NCBI RefSeq assembly: GCF_002906165.1
Contig: NZ_PPCN01000015.1
Location: forward strand, 42,973 to 106,972
Length of the DNA: 64,000 bases
DNA from: Roseibium marinum
GTDB lineage: Bacteria > Pseudomonadota > Alphaproteobacteria > Rhizobiales > Stappiaceae
Direction of reading: 5' to 3'
This document shows, piece after piece, positions 26,120 to 34,900 of the stretch. How positions within the stretch are numbered: the stretch's first letter is position 1; each line of letters starts with the position of its first letter. Made by a program: the position numbers and the translations under genes. Below the pieces are notes generated by a model, which was not told the origin of the DNA, did no database searches, and saw only the letters and a program-made list of their open reading frames with translations.

Positions 26120-27613
26120 ATGACGTCCGACGGCAGATCTCCGATCCTTACACTGCGGAACATTCACAAGTCCTACGGACCGATTGAAGTTCTGCACGGT
26201 ATCGACATGGATATCCACGCCGGCGAGGTCGTGGCGCTGCTTGGCGAAAACGGCGCCGGAAAATCGACGCTGTCGAACATCATCTCCGGAACGGTCCTGC
26301 CGAGCGCCGGAACAATGACCTGGCAGGGCGCGTCCTACGCGCCCGCCAATCCCCGCGAAGCGATAGACGCGGGCGTCGGCATGATCCATCAGGAACTGCT
26401 GCTGCTGCCGCATCTGTCCATCGCCGAGAACATTTTTGTCGGGCGCTACCCGATGAAGCACGGGCGGGTCGACCGCAGGGAGATGGAAAGCCGTGCCCAT
26501 CGCGGCCTTGAACGTCTCGGCCTCGACATCTCGCCGCGCCAGTATGTCGAAGGGCTTTCGACCGCCAGCCAGCAGCTGATCGAGATCGCCAAGGCACTGA
26601 CGCTCAATGCGAAGCTTCTCATTCTCGATGAGCCCACCGCCGCCCTGGGCGGCGAAGAGACCAAGCTGCTCTTCAAGCAGATCGAGCGGCTGAAATCCGA
26701 GGGTGTCGGCATCGTTTACATCTCGCACCGCCTGGAGGAGATCAAGCAGATCGCCGACAGGATCGTCGTCATGCGCGACGGCCACAAGGTGCAGGAATTC
26801 GACACCGCCGATCTTCCGGTGCGCACCATCGTGGAGGCGATGGTCGGACGCAGCATGGAGCAGATGTTTCCGCCGCTGGCCGTTCCGGACGAGGAGACCG
26901 TGCTGGAAGTCAGCAATTTTTCATCGCCCTCGGGCCGGTTCACCGATGTGAATTTTTCGGTCCGCAAAGGCGAAATCTTTGGGATCGCGGGCCTGATCGG
27001 CGCCGGGCGCACGGAACTGGTACGGGCGATCGCGGGCGCGGATCCGATACGCTCCGGCTCGGTCAAGCTGAACGGGCGGGATATCACGCCGAACTCGCCC
27101 CGCGACGCCATCCGCAACGGCATCGTGCTGGTTCCCGAGGACCGCAAGCTGCAGGGTGTCATTCTCGATCACAGCATCGCGGAGAACATCGCCTATTCGA
27201 ATTTTGAATCGGTCGCCAGGGCCGGATGGATCAGGTCGCACCGGGTGCGGGAATTCGCCGATGAAAACATCCGCAAATTCGGCGTGAAGGGCAGGGGCCG
27301 CCAGAAGGCGTCCGAGATGTCCGGCGGCAACCAGCAGAAGGTCGTCATCGCCAAGTGGCTTGCCCGCAATCCGCGTGTCGTGCTTCTGGACGAACCGACA
27401 CGCGGCATCGACGTCGGCGCGCGATCCTCGATCTACGAGATCATTCACGCACTCGCCGCCGACGGCGTGGCGGTGATCGTGGTCAGCTCCGATCTTGAAG
27501 AAGTGCTTGGCGTCTCGAACCGCATCCTGGTGATGGCGGCAGGCCGGCAGACCGGTATTCTGGATCGTGACGAGGCAAACGATGTTTCCGTCATGGAACT
27601 GGCAACCGCATGA
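26120..27613 (+). CDS. sugar ABC transporter ATP-binding protein, RbsA type (two ABC domains)
   Basis: A 497-residue ATPase with two nucleotide-binding domains. The first has Walker A GENGAGKSTLSNIISG, signature LSTASQQLIEIAKAL and Walker B LLILDEPTAALGG. The second has a degenerate Walker A (GLIGAGRTELVRAIAG) but a good signature MSGGNQQKVVIAKWL and Walker B VVLLDEPTRGIDVGA. That asymmetry is normal for RbsA/XylG. The start was placed at 26120, 32 bases after the binding-protein stop; upstream frame is inside that gene. Confidence 0.93.
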   Translation: MTSDGRSPILTLRNIHKSYGPIEVLHGIDMDIHAGEVVALLGENGAGKSTLSNIISGTVLPSAGTMTWQGASYAPANPREAIDAGVGMIHQELLLLPHLSIAENIFVGRYPMKHGRVDRREMESRAHRGLERLGLDISPRQYVEGLSTASQQLIEIAKALTLNAKLLILDEPTAALGGEETKLLFKQIERLKSEGVGIVYISHRLEEIKQIADRIVVMRDGHKVQEFDTADLPVRTIVEAMVGRSMEQMFPPLAVPDEETVLEVSNFSSPSGRFTDVNFSVRKGEIFGIAGLIGAGRTELVRAIAGADPIRSGSVKLNGRDITPNSPRDAIRNGIVLVPEDRKLQGVILDHSIAENIAYSNFESVARAGWIRSHRVREFADENIRKFGVKGRGRQKASEMSGGNQQKVVIAKWLARNPRVVLLDEPTRGIDVGARSSIYEIIHALAADGVAVIVVSSDLEEVLGVSNRILVMAAGRQTGILDRDEANDVSVMELATA

Positions 27614-27632
27614 TTTGCGAAGGTAACAAGAG

Positions 27633-28415
27633 ATGAATCGTTTCGACGGAAAAACAGTTGTCATCACCGGCGGCAACAAGGGGATCGGCTACGCCATTGC
27701 CGAGCGCTTCACCGCGGAGGGCGCCAATGTGGTGATCGCTTCGGTCGAGCCACAGGTGGAAGAGGCTGCCGCGAAGCTTCGCGAGAGCGGAGCCGCCGTG
27801 TCCGGCGTCGTATGCGACGTAACGGATCCGGAAGCCGTGCGGGTGCTTTACGAGCGCGCCTTCGATGAGTTCGGCCAGGTGGATATTTCGGTGCAGAACG
27901 CCGGCATCATCACCATCGCCAAGGTCGAGGACCTGACGGAAGACAAATGGGACGCCACCATGGCGGTCAACACCAAGGGGGTTTTCCTGTGCTGCCAGGA
28001 AGCTATCCGGCAGATGCGCAAGCACGGGCGCGGGGGGCGGCTGATCAACACGGCCTCCGGCCAGGCGCGCGACGGGTTCATCTACACCCCGCATTATGCC
28101 GCTTCGAAATTCGGAGTGATGGGCCTGACCCAGAGCCTTGCAAAGGAAGTCGCCCTGGAAGGGATCACGGTGAACGCGATCTGTCCGGGGATCATCAAGA
28201 CGGACATGTGGGACTACAATGACCGGGTTTGGGGTCAGATGCTGGGCGATTACGGTCCGGGCGAATTGATGGCGAGCTGGGTTCAGAACATACCGATGAA
28301 GCGCGCGGGCGAGGGCAAGGACGTGGCCGGACTGATCGCCTTCCTTGCCAGTGAGGACGCCGACTACATCACCGGCCAGACCATCAATGTCGATGGCGGG
28401 CTGATCATGTCCTAG
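27633..28415 (+). CDS. SDR-family oxidoreductase (polyol/sugar dehydrogenase-like)
   Basis: A 260-residue classical short-chain dehydrogenase. NAD-binding TGGNKGIGYAIAERF, acceptor loop NAGI, catalytic Ser/Tyr/Lys seen as NTASGQ and YAASKFGVMG, then PGIIKTDMW and INVDGG near the end. It starts 19 bases after the importer ATPase gene. By context it oxidises the imported polyol or sugar to the ketose used by the FGGY kinase. Exact substrate and cofactor are unknown; an acidic residue for NAD preference cannot be safely placed. Confidence 0.9.
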   Translation: MNRFDGKTVVITGGNKGIGYAIAERFTAEGANVVIASVEPQVEEAAAKLRESGAAVSGVVCDVTDPEAVRVLYERAFDEFGQVDISVQNAGIITIAKVEDLTEDKWDATMAVNTKGVFLCCQEAIRQMRKHGRGGRLINTASGQARDGFIYTPHYAASKFGVMGLTQSLAKEVALEGITVNAICPGIIKTDMWDYNDRVWGQMLGDYGPGELMASWVQNIPMKRAGEGKDVAGLIAFLASEDADYITGQTINVDGGLIMS

Positions 28416-28490
28416 GCCGATGGATGACAAGTCGCGTTCCATTTGTCATCTGCAATTCATCGAATTCAATGTGTTAGAGCTTCTGCGAGG

Positions 28491-29291
28491 ATGGAAAAGT
28501 TGGCTGAAATTACCTTGAATGCACCGGCGCTTTTTGACCTTACGGGCCGGGTGGCGCTCGTCACCGGCGCCGGCAGCGGCATCGGCCAGCGCATCGCGAT
28601 GGGGCTTGCGCAATGCGGCGCGGATGTGGGGCTTCTGGACCGCCGCACCGATGACGGCCTGGCTCAGACGGCAGAATTCATTGCAAAGACGGGGCGCAGG
28701 TCTGTCGAAATCGCGGCGGATGTGACTTCGGAGGATGCGCTTGCCGATGCGGTGACGCGTGTCGAGGCCGAGCTCGGGGCGTTGACGCTGGCGGTCAATG
28801 CAGCGGGCATCGCCAACGCAAGTCCGTGCGAAGACATGAGCGAAGAGCAGTATCAGACCCTCATGGACATCAACATGAAGGGCGTCTGGCTTTCCTGCCG
28901 GGCGGAAGGGCGGGCGATGCTGGCGCACGGCAAGGGCGGGGCCATCGTGAACATCGCCTCCATGTCCGGCGTGATCGTCAACCGGGGCCTGTCGCAGGTG
29001 CATTACAACGCCTCAAAGGCAGGTGTCATCCACATGTCGAAATCGATGGCGATGGAATGGGTGGATCGAGGAATCCGGGTGAATTCCATCTCGCCCGGCT
29101 ATACCGCGACACCCATGAACACCCGGCCGGAAATGGTGCATCAGACCAGGGAGTTCGAAAGCCAGACCCCCATGCAACGCATGGCGAACGTGGATGAGAT
29201 GGTCGGTCCGGCGGTTTTCCTTCTGTCGGACGCCGCGTCCTACTGCACCGGCGTCGACTTGCTGGTGGACGGCGGTTTTTGCTGCTGGTAA
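28491..29291 (+). CDS. second SDR-family oxidoreductase
   Basis: Another classical short-chain dehydrogenase, 266 residues from the ATG at 28491 (GCGAGG upstream). Motifs: VTGAGSGIGQRIAMGL, NAAGIANAS, catalytic IASMSG and YNASKAGVIHMSKS, then SPGYTATPMNT and VDGGF. It resembles gluconate/sorbitol-type dehydrogenases. Two SDRs in one operon suggest two successive oxidations or an epimerisation through a keto intermediate. It is the last gene before a strong hairpin, so the plus-strand unit is permease, binding protein, ATPase, SDR, SDR. Confidence 0.9.
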   Translation: MEKLAEITLNAPALFDLTGRVALVTGAGSGIGQRIAMGLAQCGADVGLLDRRTDDGLAQTAEFIAKTGRRSVEIAADVTSEDALADAVTRVEAELGALTLAVNAAGIANASPCEDMSEEQYQTLMDINMKGVWLSCRAEGRAMLAHGKGGAIVNIASMSGVIVNRGLSQVHYNASKAGVIHMSKSMAMEWVDRGIRVNSISPGYTATPMNTRPEMVHQTREFESQTPMQRMANVDEMVGPAVFLLSDAASYCTGVDLLVDGGFCCW

Positions 29292-29298
29292 GGAGCGG

Positions 29299-29332
29299 AC
29301 GGCCCGGGAACCTAAGAGGCGCGGGCCGTTTT
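29299..29332. terminator. terminator between the sugar operon and the patatin gene
   Basis: ACGGCCCG pairs perfectly with CGGGCCGT (8 base pairs) across a 15-base loop and is followed by TTTT on the plus strand. It lies at the meeting point of two convergent genes and includes the stop codon of the patatin-like gene. Confidence 0.65.
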
Positions 29333-30448
29333 CACCTCGGTTTTGCCGACACATTGCAGCCAGCGCGACAGGTCGAGCGACGATCTGCGTCCCAGGTCAG
29401 CGCCGTGGTCGCTCAGGAACCGGTCGGCGGCCTGCCGGCCTTCATCGCGCAGACCCGTCAGGAATTGCCAGGCGGAGTTCATCTTCGACTGACCGCTGCG
29501 TCCGTTCATCTCTTCGCTGGTTATGCGGTGCAGTCTCAGGTTGGCGAGAGGATCGGTGGCAGTGCCGCCCTCACTCTCCTTGCCGGATCCCAGAGCCGAG
29601 AGGCGCGGAAGGACACCCATGCGGCGCGCGGGACTGCGGCGCCTGGCCTGGTCCTGCAGTTCGGCAAGCAATCTGAGTTCGTTGATCAGCGGCGCGTTGA
29701 AGGAAATTTCCTTCTCGCGCAAGGCAATCTCACGGGCGTTCTGCGGGATTGTGGAGCGCTGCGTGGGGCTGGTCTGCACAAGCAGTAAATCAAGCGCGCC
29801 AGTTGTGCGCACCAGCGGCATCAGGCTCGGATTTCCACTGTATCCGCCGTCCCAGTAGAATTCCCCGTCAATCTCGATCGCGTGGAAAAGCGTCGGCAGG
29901 CAGGCGGAGGCGAGGAGGACCTCGCTGCTGATCTCGTCGTTGGAAAAGATGCGGGCTTCGCCGGTGGCGACATGGGTCGCCGTGACAAAAAACGCGATTG
30001 GCGAGCGCGCAATGGCGTCAAGATCGATCGCGGCCCTGATGACATTGCGCAAGGGGTTCAGCCCGACCGGATTGAGCTCGTAAGGCGAGAACATCTGCAG
30101 TCCGGTCTCCAGAAGCGGCCGAAACATGGCGATGTCGATACCCAGGCCGCCGAACACCGCCTGCGCGGTTGCCGCGTTGTAGCGGGTGAAGCGGCCCCGG
30201 TCGGAAACGTCCCGCCAGAAGGTTTCCAGGGATTGCTGTGCCCCTGACCTGCCCCCTGCTGCAAGGCCGGACACCAGCGCGGCACCGTTCATGGCCCCGG
30301 CGGAGGTGCCGGAGATAGCGTTGATCTGAAATGATTTTTCGTCAAGGAGGCGGTCCAGAACACCCCAGGTGAAGGCTCCGTGCGCTCCGCCGCCCTGAAG
30401 CGCGAGATTGAGGGAGATGATGCCACCGGTCGAAACTTGCCGTCTCAT
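29312..30448 (-). CDS. patatin-like phospholipase family protein
   Basis: A 378-residue lipid acyl hydrolase candidate. It has the oxyanion loop GGGAHGAF, the nucleophile elbow GTSAG (serine) about 40 residues later, and the dyad aspartate in WDGGYSGNP. The C-terminal third has no motif I recognise and includes a Ser/Gly-rich stretch. AGGAAG precedes the ATG. No signal peptide is seen, so it should act in the cytoplasm or at the membrane face. Close relatives in alphaproteobacteria are often linked to membrane lipid turnover; specific role unknown. Confidence 0.9.
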   Translation of the reverse strand: MRRQVSTGGIISLNLALQGGGAHGAFTWGVLDRLLDEKSFQINAISGTSAGAMNGAALVSGLAAGGRSGAQQSLETFWRDVSDRGRFTRYNAATAQAVFGGLGIDIAMFRPLLETGLQMFSPYELNPVGLNPLRNVIRAAIDLDAIARSPIAFFVTATHVATGEARIFSNDEISSEVLLASACLPTLFHAIEIDGEFYWDGGYSGNPSLMPLVRTTGALDLLLVQTSPTQRSTIPQNAREIALREKEISFNAPLINELRLLAELQDQARRRSPARRMGVLPRLSALGSGKESEGGTATDPLANLRLHRITSEEMNGRSGQSKMNSAWQFLTGLRDEGRQAADRFLSDHGADLGRRSSLDLSRWLQCVGKTEVKTARAS

Positions 30449-30779
30449 TGCCGACTTCCTTTTTCAACAGTCCGGTTCACACACCGCGAAGCGGTGGTCA
30501 CCAGCCTGAACCTTCTCCTCCTCTTGATTGTTTTTAAATCTCGGGTTTTCGCTCGAGATCAAGTTGTGATCGGCTCCCGGCGTTGCGTCCGCCGATCCGG
30601 CGAACGCCTCCATCGAGAAGATATGCTGCACTGCAACAAATCCTATAGCTATTCACAAGAACGTGATCGCGCGCTGCTCCGGCTTGCGAACCGGCAACAG
30701 GTATTTCCGCTCCCGGATGTGAAGCCCTTGGCGGCCTAAAAGTTCCCGCCGCCTCGTACAGTTTCACATCGTGACCTTG
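30449..30779. other. 331-base gap without a convincing gene
   Basis: The stretch between the patatin start and the pirin stop (both minus strand) is somewhat lower in GC than its flanks. I see no ribosome site followed by a plausible reading frame, no tRNA and no strong hairpin. It probably contains the patatin promoter. Confidence 0.4.
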
Positions 30780-31478
30780 TCACGCCATGTCGAACAGCAG
30801 GGCCTGACCATCCGTGAGCCATGTCAGGGCAGGGATGTCCTCACTGCCGAGCTGCAATCCGTCGCCCGAGGAGATCCGTTCGCCCGCAAGGGTGGCGAGA
30901 CCTTCCACCACGTGGAGAAAGGTCTTTCGTCCGCTTGAAACCGGCACCCCGGTTTCCGCGCCCGCGAGCGGATGCACGATGGAGACTTTCGTGTCGGACA
31001 GAAGCCGCAGGGGAGCTACCCCCGGCGTGCCGCTGGCCAGAAGCGACCAGCTCCGTGCAGCCCCCGGCGCGGGAAGAAACGCCTGCTGATAAGTCGGCGC
31101 TCCTCCCAGTGTCTCCGGGATCAGCCAGATCTGCAGGAAATGCGCGGGCTCCGTGTCCGAAGCGTTCATTTCCGAGTGCCGGATCCCGCTGCCGGCGGAC
31201 ATGAGCTGGACCTCGCCCGGTGCGATGGTGGTCTCGTTGCCGATCGTATCCTTGTGGCGCAGCGCGCCGGACAGGACCAGGGTGAGGATATCCATGTCCG
31301 CGTGCCCATGCTCCGCGAAACCCGAGCCTGGAATGATCCTGTCCTCGTTGATGACACGCAGGGACCCATAGCCCATCCGCGAGGGATCGCGGAAACTGCC
31401 GAAGGAAAACGTGTGAAAGCTGTCCAGCCAGCCGGTTCCTGTGTGGCCACGGCTCATGTTTTCGTGAATCAGGGTCAT
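30780..31478 (-). CDS. pirin family protein (YhaK/quercetinase-like bicupin)
   Basis: A 232-residue cupin protein. Characteristic are TFSFGSFRDPSRMGYGSLRV, the metal-binding cluster EHGHADMDILTLVLSG (two histidines and a later HSEMN) and IWLIPE. Pirins of this type bind iron and some cleave quercetin. The ATG overlaps the stop of the hydrolase gene (ATGA), so it is the third gene of the electrophile-defence unit. Confidence 0.9.
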   Translation of the reverse strand: MTLIHENMSRGHTGTGWLDSFHTFSFGSFRDPSRMGYGSLRVINEDRIIPGSGFAEHGHADMDILTLVLSGALRHKDTIGNETTIAPGEVQLMSAGSGIRHSEMNASDTEPAHFLQIWLIPETLGGAPTYQQAFLPAPGAARSWSLLASGTPGVAPLRLLSDTKVSIVHPLAGAETGVPVSSGRKTFLHVVEGLATLAGERISSGDGLQLGSEDIPALTWLTDGQALLFDMA

Positions 31479-32095
31479 GATGAATGCTCCGGATCGGTCA
31501 GGAAGGCCTGCAGGGCGGCAACCTCCTGTTGCCGGATCTCGTGTCCGCCGTCATGCAATTCGGCGCTCACTCCGGCTTTCTGGCCCTCAAGCCAGGAGAT
31601 CAGGGCGGCGGTCTGTTTAGGCGGGCAGATCGGATCGCGGCGGCCGGCGGTGATCAGGATATCCTTTCCGGCAAGACCGGGATTGGCGTCGGGCGTCCAC
31701 GCAATGAGCGGGTGGAGGAGGGCGACCCGGTCGAAGAGATCGGGCCGGGTGAAGGCCACGGAGGCAAGGATATTCGCGCCGTTGGAATAGCCGAACGCAT
31801 AGACGGGATGACCCGGATTGGCTTCCTTGTGCGCCTCGATGAACGCCACCATCCTGCCGGTTCTGAGCGCCAGGTCGTCCATGTCGTAAACGCCTTCGCC
31901 GGTGCGGCGGAAGAAGCGCAACGCGCCGTGTTCGGAAACATCGCCGCGCGGCGAGACAAGTCCGGCGCCTGGGAGGATTTCGTCCACAAACTGCGAGAAC
32001 TGGTGCTCGTCGCCTCCCGTGCCGTGAAAGGCGAAAACCAGGGGTGCGCCCGGAGCCGGGGGTTTTGTCAGGGCGTGATAGAGGGAAAGGGACAT
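31475..32095 (-). CDS. alpha/beta hydrolase, carboxylesterase/phospholipase (MhqD-like)
   Basis: A 206-residue cytoplasmic hydrolase: oxyanion region FAFHGTGGDEHQF, nucleophile FGYSNGAN (serine), acid in ITAGRRDPICPP, and histidine in HDGGHEI. The layout matches small carboxylesterases such as MhqD, which in Bacillus belongs to the methylhydroquinone-resistance regulon. The start at 32095 was preferred because upstream codons are arginine-rich and not conserved-looking. It follows the dioxygenase gene by 62 bases. Confidence 0.88.
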   Translation of the reverse strand: MSLSLYHALTKPPAPGAPLVFAFHGTGGDEHQFSQFVDEILPGAGLVSPRGDVSEHGALRFFRRTGEGVYDMDDLALRTGRMVAFIEAHKEANPGHPVYAFGYSNGANILASVAFTRPDLFDRVALLHPLIAWTPDANPGLAGKDILITAGRRDPICPPKQTAALISWLEGQKAGVSAELHDGGHEIRQQEVAALQAFLTDPEHSS

Positions 32096-32157
32096 ATCGT
32101 TTCTCTTTTCACATGTTTGCGGGCGCGGAGCGGCGGCTCCGCGCCGCCGCAAAGCGG

Positions 32158-33090
32158 TTAATCGATGATCGGGCTGAGATTCTTTTCGATCTGCGTCCGG
32201 AATTCCTCGTAGCGGCCCGGCAGCTTCAGGGCCTCGCCGAGATGAGCGGTATCCTCGTCACGGTCGAAGCCGGGTTCGTTGGTGGCGACCTCGAACAGGA
32301 TGCCGCCCGGTGCGCGGAAGTAGATCGCCCAGAAATAATCCCGGTCGATGACCGGCGTCACCTGATAGCCCGTGTCGAGAAGCGCCTTGCGGACCTCCAG
32401 CTGCGCGGCCCGGTCCTCCACCGCGAAGGCGATGTGGTGGACAGACCCGGCGCCCTGGCGGGCGCGATTGCCGGAAGGGAGCGTTTCGATGTCGATGAAG
32501 TCGGCTCCGTTGCCGCCCTCGACCGAAAAACGAGTCCAGTTGTCCTTGCGGTCGACTTCGCTGTAGTTCATGAACTTCAGCAGTTCGGCCGTGGCGCCTG
32601 CGTCCTGCAGGCGGAAGCTCGCACCGTGGAAGCCCTGGATCGCTTCGGCGGAGCCGATGCCGCCCGCTGTCCAGCCCTCGCGGACGTCATTGCCGACCTC
32701 GATCAGCGCGAAGCGGTCACCGTCGGGCCCTTCGAAGCGCAGGCGGTTCTCGCCGAAAACGCTGTCTTCGCCAAGACCGCTTACATTGCGCCGCGAAAGA
32801 CGTTCCTTCCAATAGCCGAGGGACCCCCGGGGAACCGTGAAATAGGTCTCCCCGACTTCGCCGGTGCCCTGCCGGCCCCTGGCGATATGCGGGAAGGGGA
32901 AATAGGTCATCACCGATCCCGGAGTTCCAACCTCGTCGCCGTAGTAGAGGTGATAGACTTCCGGGTCGTCGAAATTGACGGTTTTCTTGACCCGGCGCAG
33001 ACCGAGCGCCTTGGTGAAGAAATCGCTGTTTTCCTGAGCGTTGGCCGCCATCGACGTGACGTGATGCAGGCCCTTGATTTGCTTGAGCAT
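32158..33090 (-). CDS. ring-cleaving dioxygenase of the VOC/glyoxalase superfamily (MhqO-like)
   Basis: A 310-residue metalloenzyme with two glyoxalase-fold halves. The first half opens with IKGLHHVTSMAANAQENSDF (metal histidine), the second has SVHHIAFAVEDRAAQ and ends FRAPGGILFEVATNEPGF (metal glutamate). This matches the MhqO/PcpA type that opens hydroquinones or removes thiol adducts. First gene of a minus-strand unit dioxygenase, hydrolase, pirin, with a divergent LysR gene. Confidence 0.92.
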   Translation of the reverse strand: MLKQIKGLHHVTSMAANAQENSDFFTKALGLRRVKKTVNFDDPEVYHLYYGDEVGTPGSVMTYFPFPHIARGRQGTGEVGETYFTVPRGSLGYWKERLSRRNVSGLGEDSVFGENRLRFEGPDGDRFALIEVGNDVREGWTAGGIGSAEAIQGFHGASFRLQDAGATAELLKFMNYSEVDRKDNWTRFSVEGGNGADFIDIETLPSGNRARQGAGSVHHIAFAVEDRAAQLEVRKALLDTGYQVTPVIDRDYFWAIYFRAPGGILFEVATNEPGFDRDEDTAHLGEALKLPGRYEEFRTQIEKNLSPIID

Positions 33091-33188
33091 GACCGCTGGT
33101 CCTTTGTTTCGAAAACGTGTTGGCGTGTGCCGTTGACAGGAAAATGGGTCAGGATCGGCCGGTTTGGAATAGCAATAATTTCTATGAT

Positions 33189-33211
33189 ATTATTTCATAT
33201 TATGAAATAAT
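33189..33211. promoter_or_regulatory. 23-base perfect palindrome upstream of LysR gene
   Basis: ATTATTTCATA and TATGAAATAAT pair exactly around one central T. It ends six bases before the LysR start codon, in the gap shared with the MhqO-like gene. It contains T-N11-A spacing typical of LysR boxes and is the obvious binding site for the regulator beside it. Confidence 0.75.
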
Positions 33212-33217
33212 CAGGTC

Positions 33218-34117
33218 ATGATCGATCTCGGGCAGGTCCGGATATTTCTCACCGTCGCCGAACTGCGGAGCTTTGCCGCGGCCGCGCGTCAGCTTGCCAT
33301 GACGGCGCCCACCGTCACGCGGGCTGTCAGCGGACTTGAGGAGGAGCTTGGAATTCAGCTCCTGCTCAGGACAACGCGGCATGTATCTCTGACCTCGGCG
33401 GGGGCGGTGTTCGCGGCCCGTATCCGTCCGCTGCTGGACGATTTTCGCAAGGTGACCGAAGATCTGCGGGAGCAGCATGGCGACGTGGCGGGGCTGATCC
33501 GGATCAACGCGCCGATGTCGCTCGGCCTGCAGATCCTGCCCGATGTCGCTTCGGCTTTCCGGGTCGAATATCCGGGCACGGTCCTGTCGCTCAATCTCAC
33601 CGACAGTTTCATCGACATCGTCTCCGACGATTTCGATCTGGCGATCCGGATTTCCGAACCACCGCGCGACAAGTCGACGATCTGGCGTAAACTCTGCCCG
33701 GTCCGGCGCATCCTGGTTGCCTCGCCGGGGTATCTGGCCTCCTTCGGGGCACCGGAGACACCGGAGGATCTGAACAGCCACACCTGTCTTGCCTATGACG
33801 CGCGCTCGCTGGAGGAGACCTGGGAATTGCGCTGCCAGGGCAGGACGCGCCGGGTCAGGGCCGGGCGGACGCTTGCGGGCAACAATGGCGACCTGATCTC
33901 AAGGCTGGCGGAAAACGGCGAGGGGATCGCGCTGCTGCCGCATTTCATTGTCGAGGATGCGATCTCCAATGGCCTTCTGGTTCAGGTGCTGGCGGAATGG
34001 GAGCCGCCGGAGCTGTGGCTGACGCTCTATTATCCGCCCTATGAACGCCTGCCGATGCGCGTGGCGAAATTCTCGGATTTCTTTGAGCGTTATGTTACGC
34101 GCACGCGGCCATTGTGA
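33218..34117 (+). CDS. LysR-family transcriptional regulator of the electrophile-defence cluster
   Basis: A 299-residue regulator. N-terminal helix-turn-helix (VRIFLTVAELRSFAAAARQL ... MTAPTVTRAVSGLEEELGIQLLLRTTR) and a C-terminal effector domain with SEPPRDKSTIWRKL and GIALLPHFIVEDAI, of the CrgA/DmlR-like subgroup. It is divergent from the dioxygenase gene across 127 bases and has a 23-base palindrome directly upstream of its start. Likely activates the mhq-like genes when quinones or other electrophiles appear; Bacillus uses a MarR protein for this, so the regulator type is different here. Confidence 0.93.
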   Translation: MIDLGQVRIFLTVAELRSFAAAARQLAMTAPTVTRAVSGLEEELGIQLLLRTTRHVSLTSAGAVFAARIRPLLDDFRKVTEDLREQHGDVAGLIRINAPMSLGLQILPDVASAFRVEYPGTVLSLNLTDSFIDIVSDDFDLAIRISEPPRDKSTIWRKLCPVRRILVASPGYLASFGAPETPEDLNSHTCLAYDARSLEETWELRCQGRTRRVRAGRTLAGNNGDLISRLAENGEGIALLPHFIVEDAISNGLLVQVLAEWEPPELWLTLYYPPYERLPMRVAKFSDFFERYVTRTRPL

Positions 34118-34207
34118 GCAGTGGGCGGGAAGTTGGTTCCTCGTCCGCCTCTCCTGCGCGGTCATCTGTAGAAGCCGTTCCACATTCATGACAGAGGGCG
34201 TTTCTTC

Positions 34208-34237
34208 TTGACGAAAATACCAACCGGTTGGTACTAA
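34208..34237 (+). promoter_or_regulatory. promoter of the TetR gene with embedded operator
   Basis: TTGACG at 34208-34213 and TACTAA at 34232-34237 are spaced by 18 bases. The perfect 16-base palindrome TACCAACCGGTTGGTA (34218-34233) fills the spacer and touches the -10 box, so the TetR product almost certainly represses its own gene. Confidence 0.75.
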
Positions 34238-34256
34238 AAAAGAAAAGGAGACTGCC

Positions 34257-34865
34257 ATGACGCAAGCGGGAAACCGGGTATCGGCAAAGGACAAACTGCT
34301 GGATGCCGCCCTCAAGGTCGTGCGGGCCAAGGGGTATTCCGCGACGAATGTGGACGAGATCTGCGCGGAAGCAGGGGTGACCAAGGGCGGCTTTTTTCAC
34401 CATTTCAAGAGCAAGGAAGACTGGGCGGTCGCGGCTGCCAATCACTGGTCGGAGACGACCGCGGGGCTCTTCACGGACGCGGCCTATCACCAGCCTGCCG
34501 ATCCGCTGCGGCGGGTGCTGGCCTATGTGGCTTTCAGAAAAGAGCTTGTTGCCGGAGAGCTGGCCGAATTCACCTGTCTTCTCGGCACGATGACGCAGGA
34601 GGTTTTCGGGACGAGCCCGGCGATCCGGTCCGCCTGCTGGCAGGGCATTGCCGGACATGCCGATACGCTCGTGGCCGATATTCAGGCGGCGATGGACACC
34701 TATGGCTGCGACGGGAGCTGGACCGCGAAATCCCTCGCGCTGCACACGCAGGCCGTCCTCCAGGGGGCATTTATCCTGGCTAAAGCAAGCGGCGATCCGC
34801 AGCAAGCGAAAGACAGTATCGATCATCTCTACCGCTATATCGAGCTGCTGTTCGAAGGTTCCTGA
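34257..34865 (+). CDS. TetR/AcrR-family transcriptional regulator
   Basis: A 202-residue repressor. The DNA-binding part reads LLDAALKVVRAKGYSATNVD then EAGVTKGGFFHHFKSKEDW. The C-terminal ligand domain is of the TetR_C type with two cysteines (FTCLL, RSACW). AAGGAG precedes the ATG. No enzyme or pump gene is attached to it in the same direction; its target beyond itself is not visible in the window. Confidence 0.92.
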   Translation: MTQAGNRVSAKDKLLDAALKVVRAKGYSATNVDEICAEAGVTKGGFFHHFKSKEDWAVAAANHWSETTAGLFTDAAYHQPADPLRRVLAYVAFRKELVAGELAEFTCLLGTMTQEVFGTSPAIRSACWQGIAGHADTLVADIQAAMDTYGCDGSWTAKSLALHTQAVLQGAFILAKASGDPQQAKDSIDHLYRYIELLFEGS

Positions 34866-34900
34866 GCGGGCGATTGCCGCGACCCCGCAGCCTGGGTACT

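Noticed and set aside
30534..30767. 77-codon minus-strand frame in the patatin-pirin gap
   Set aside because: No ribosome site, no recognisable domain, Arg/Ala-rich translation.
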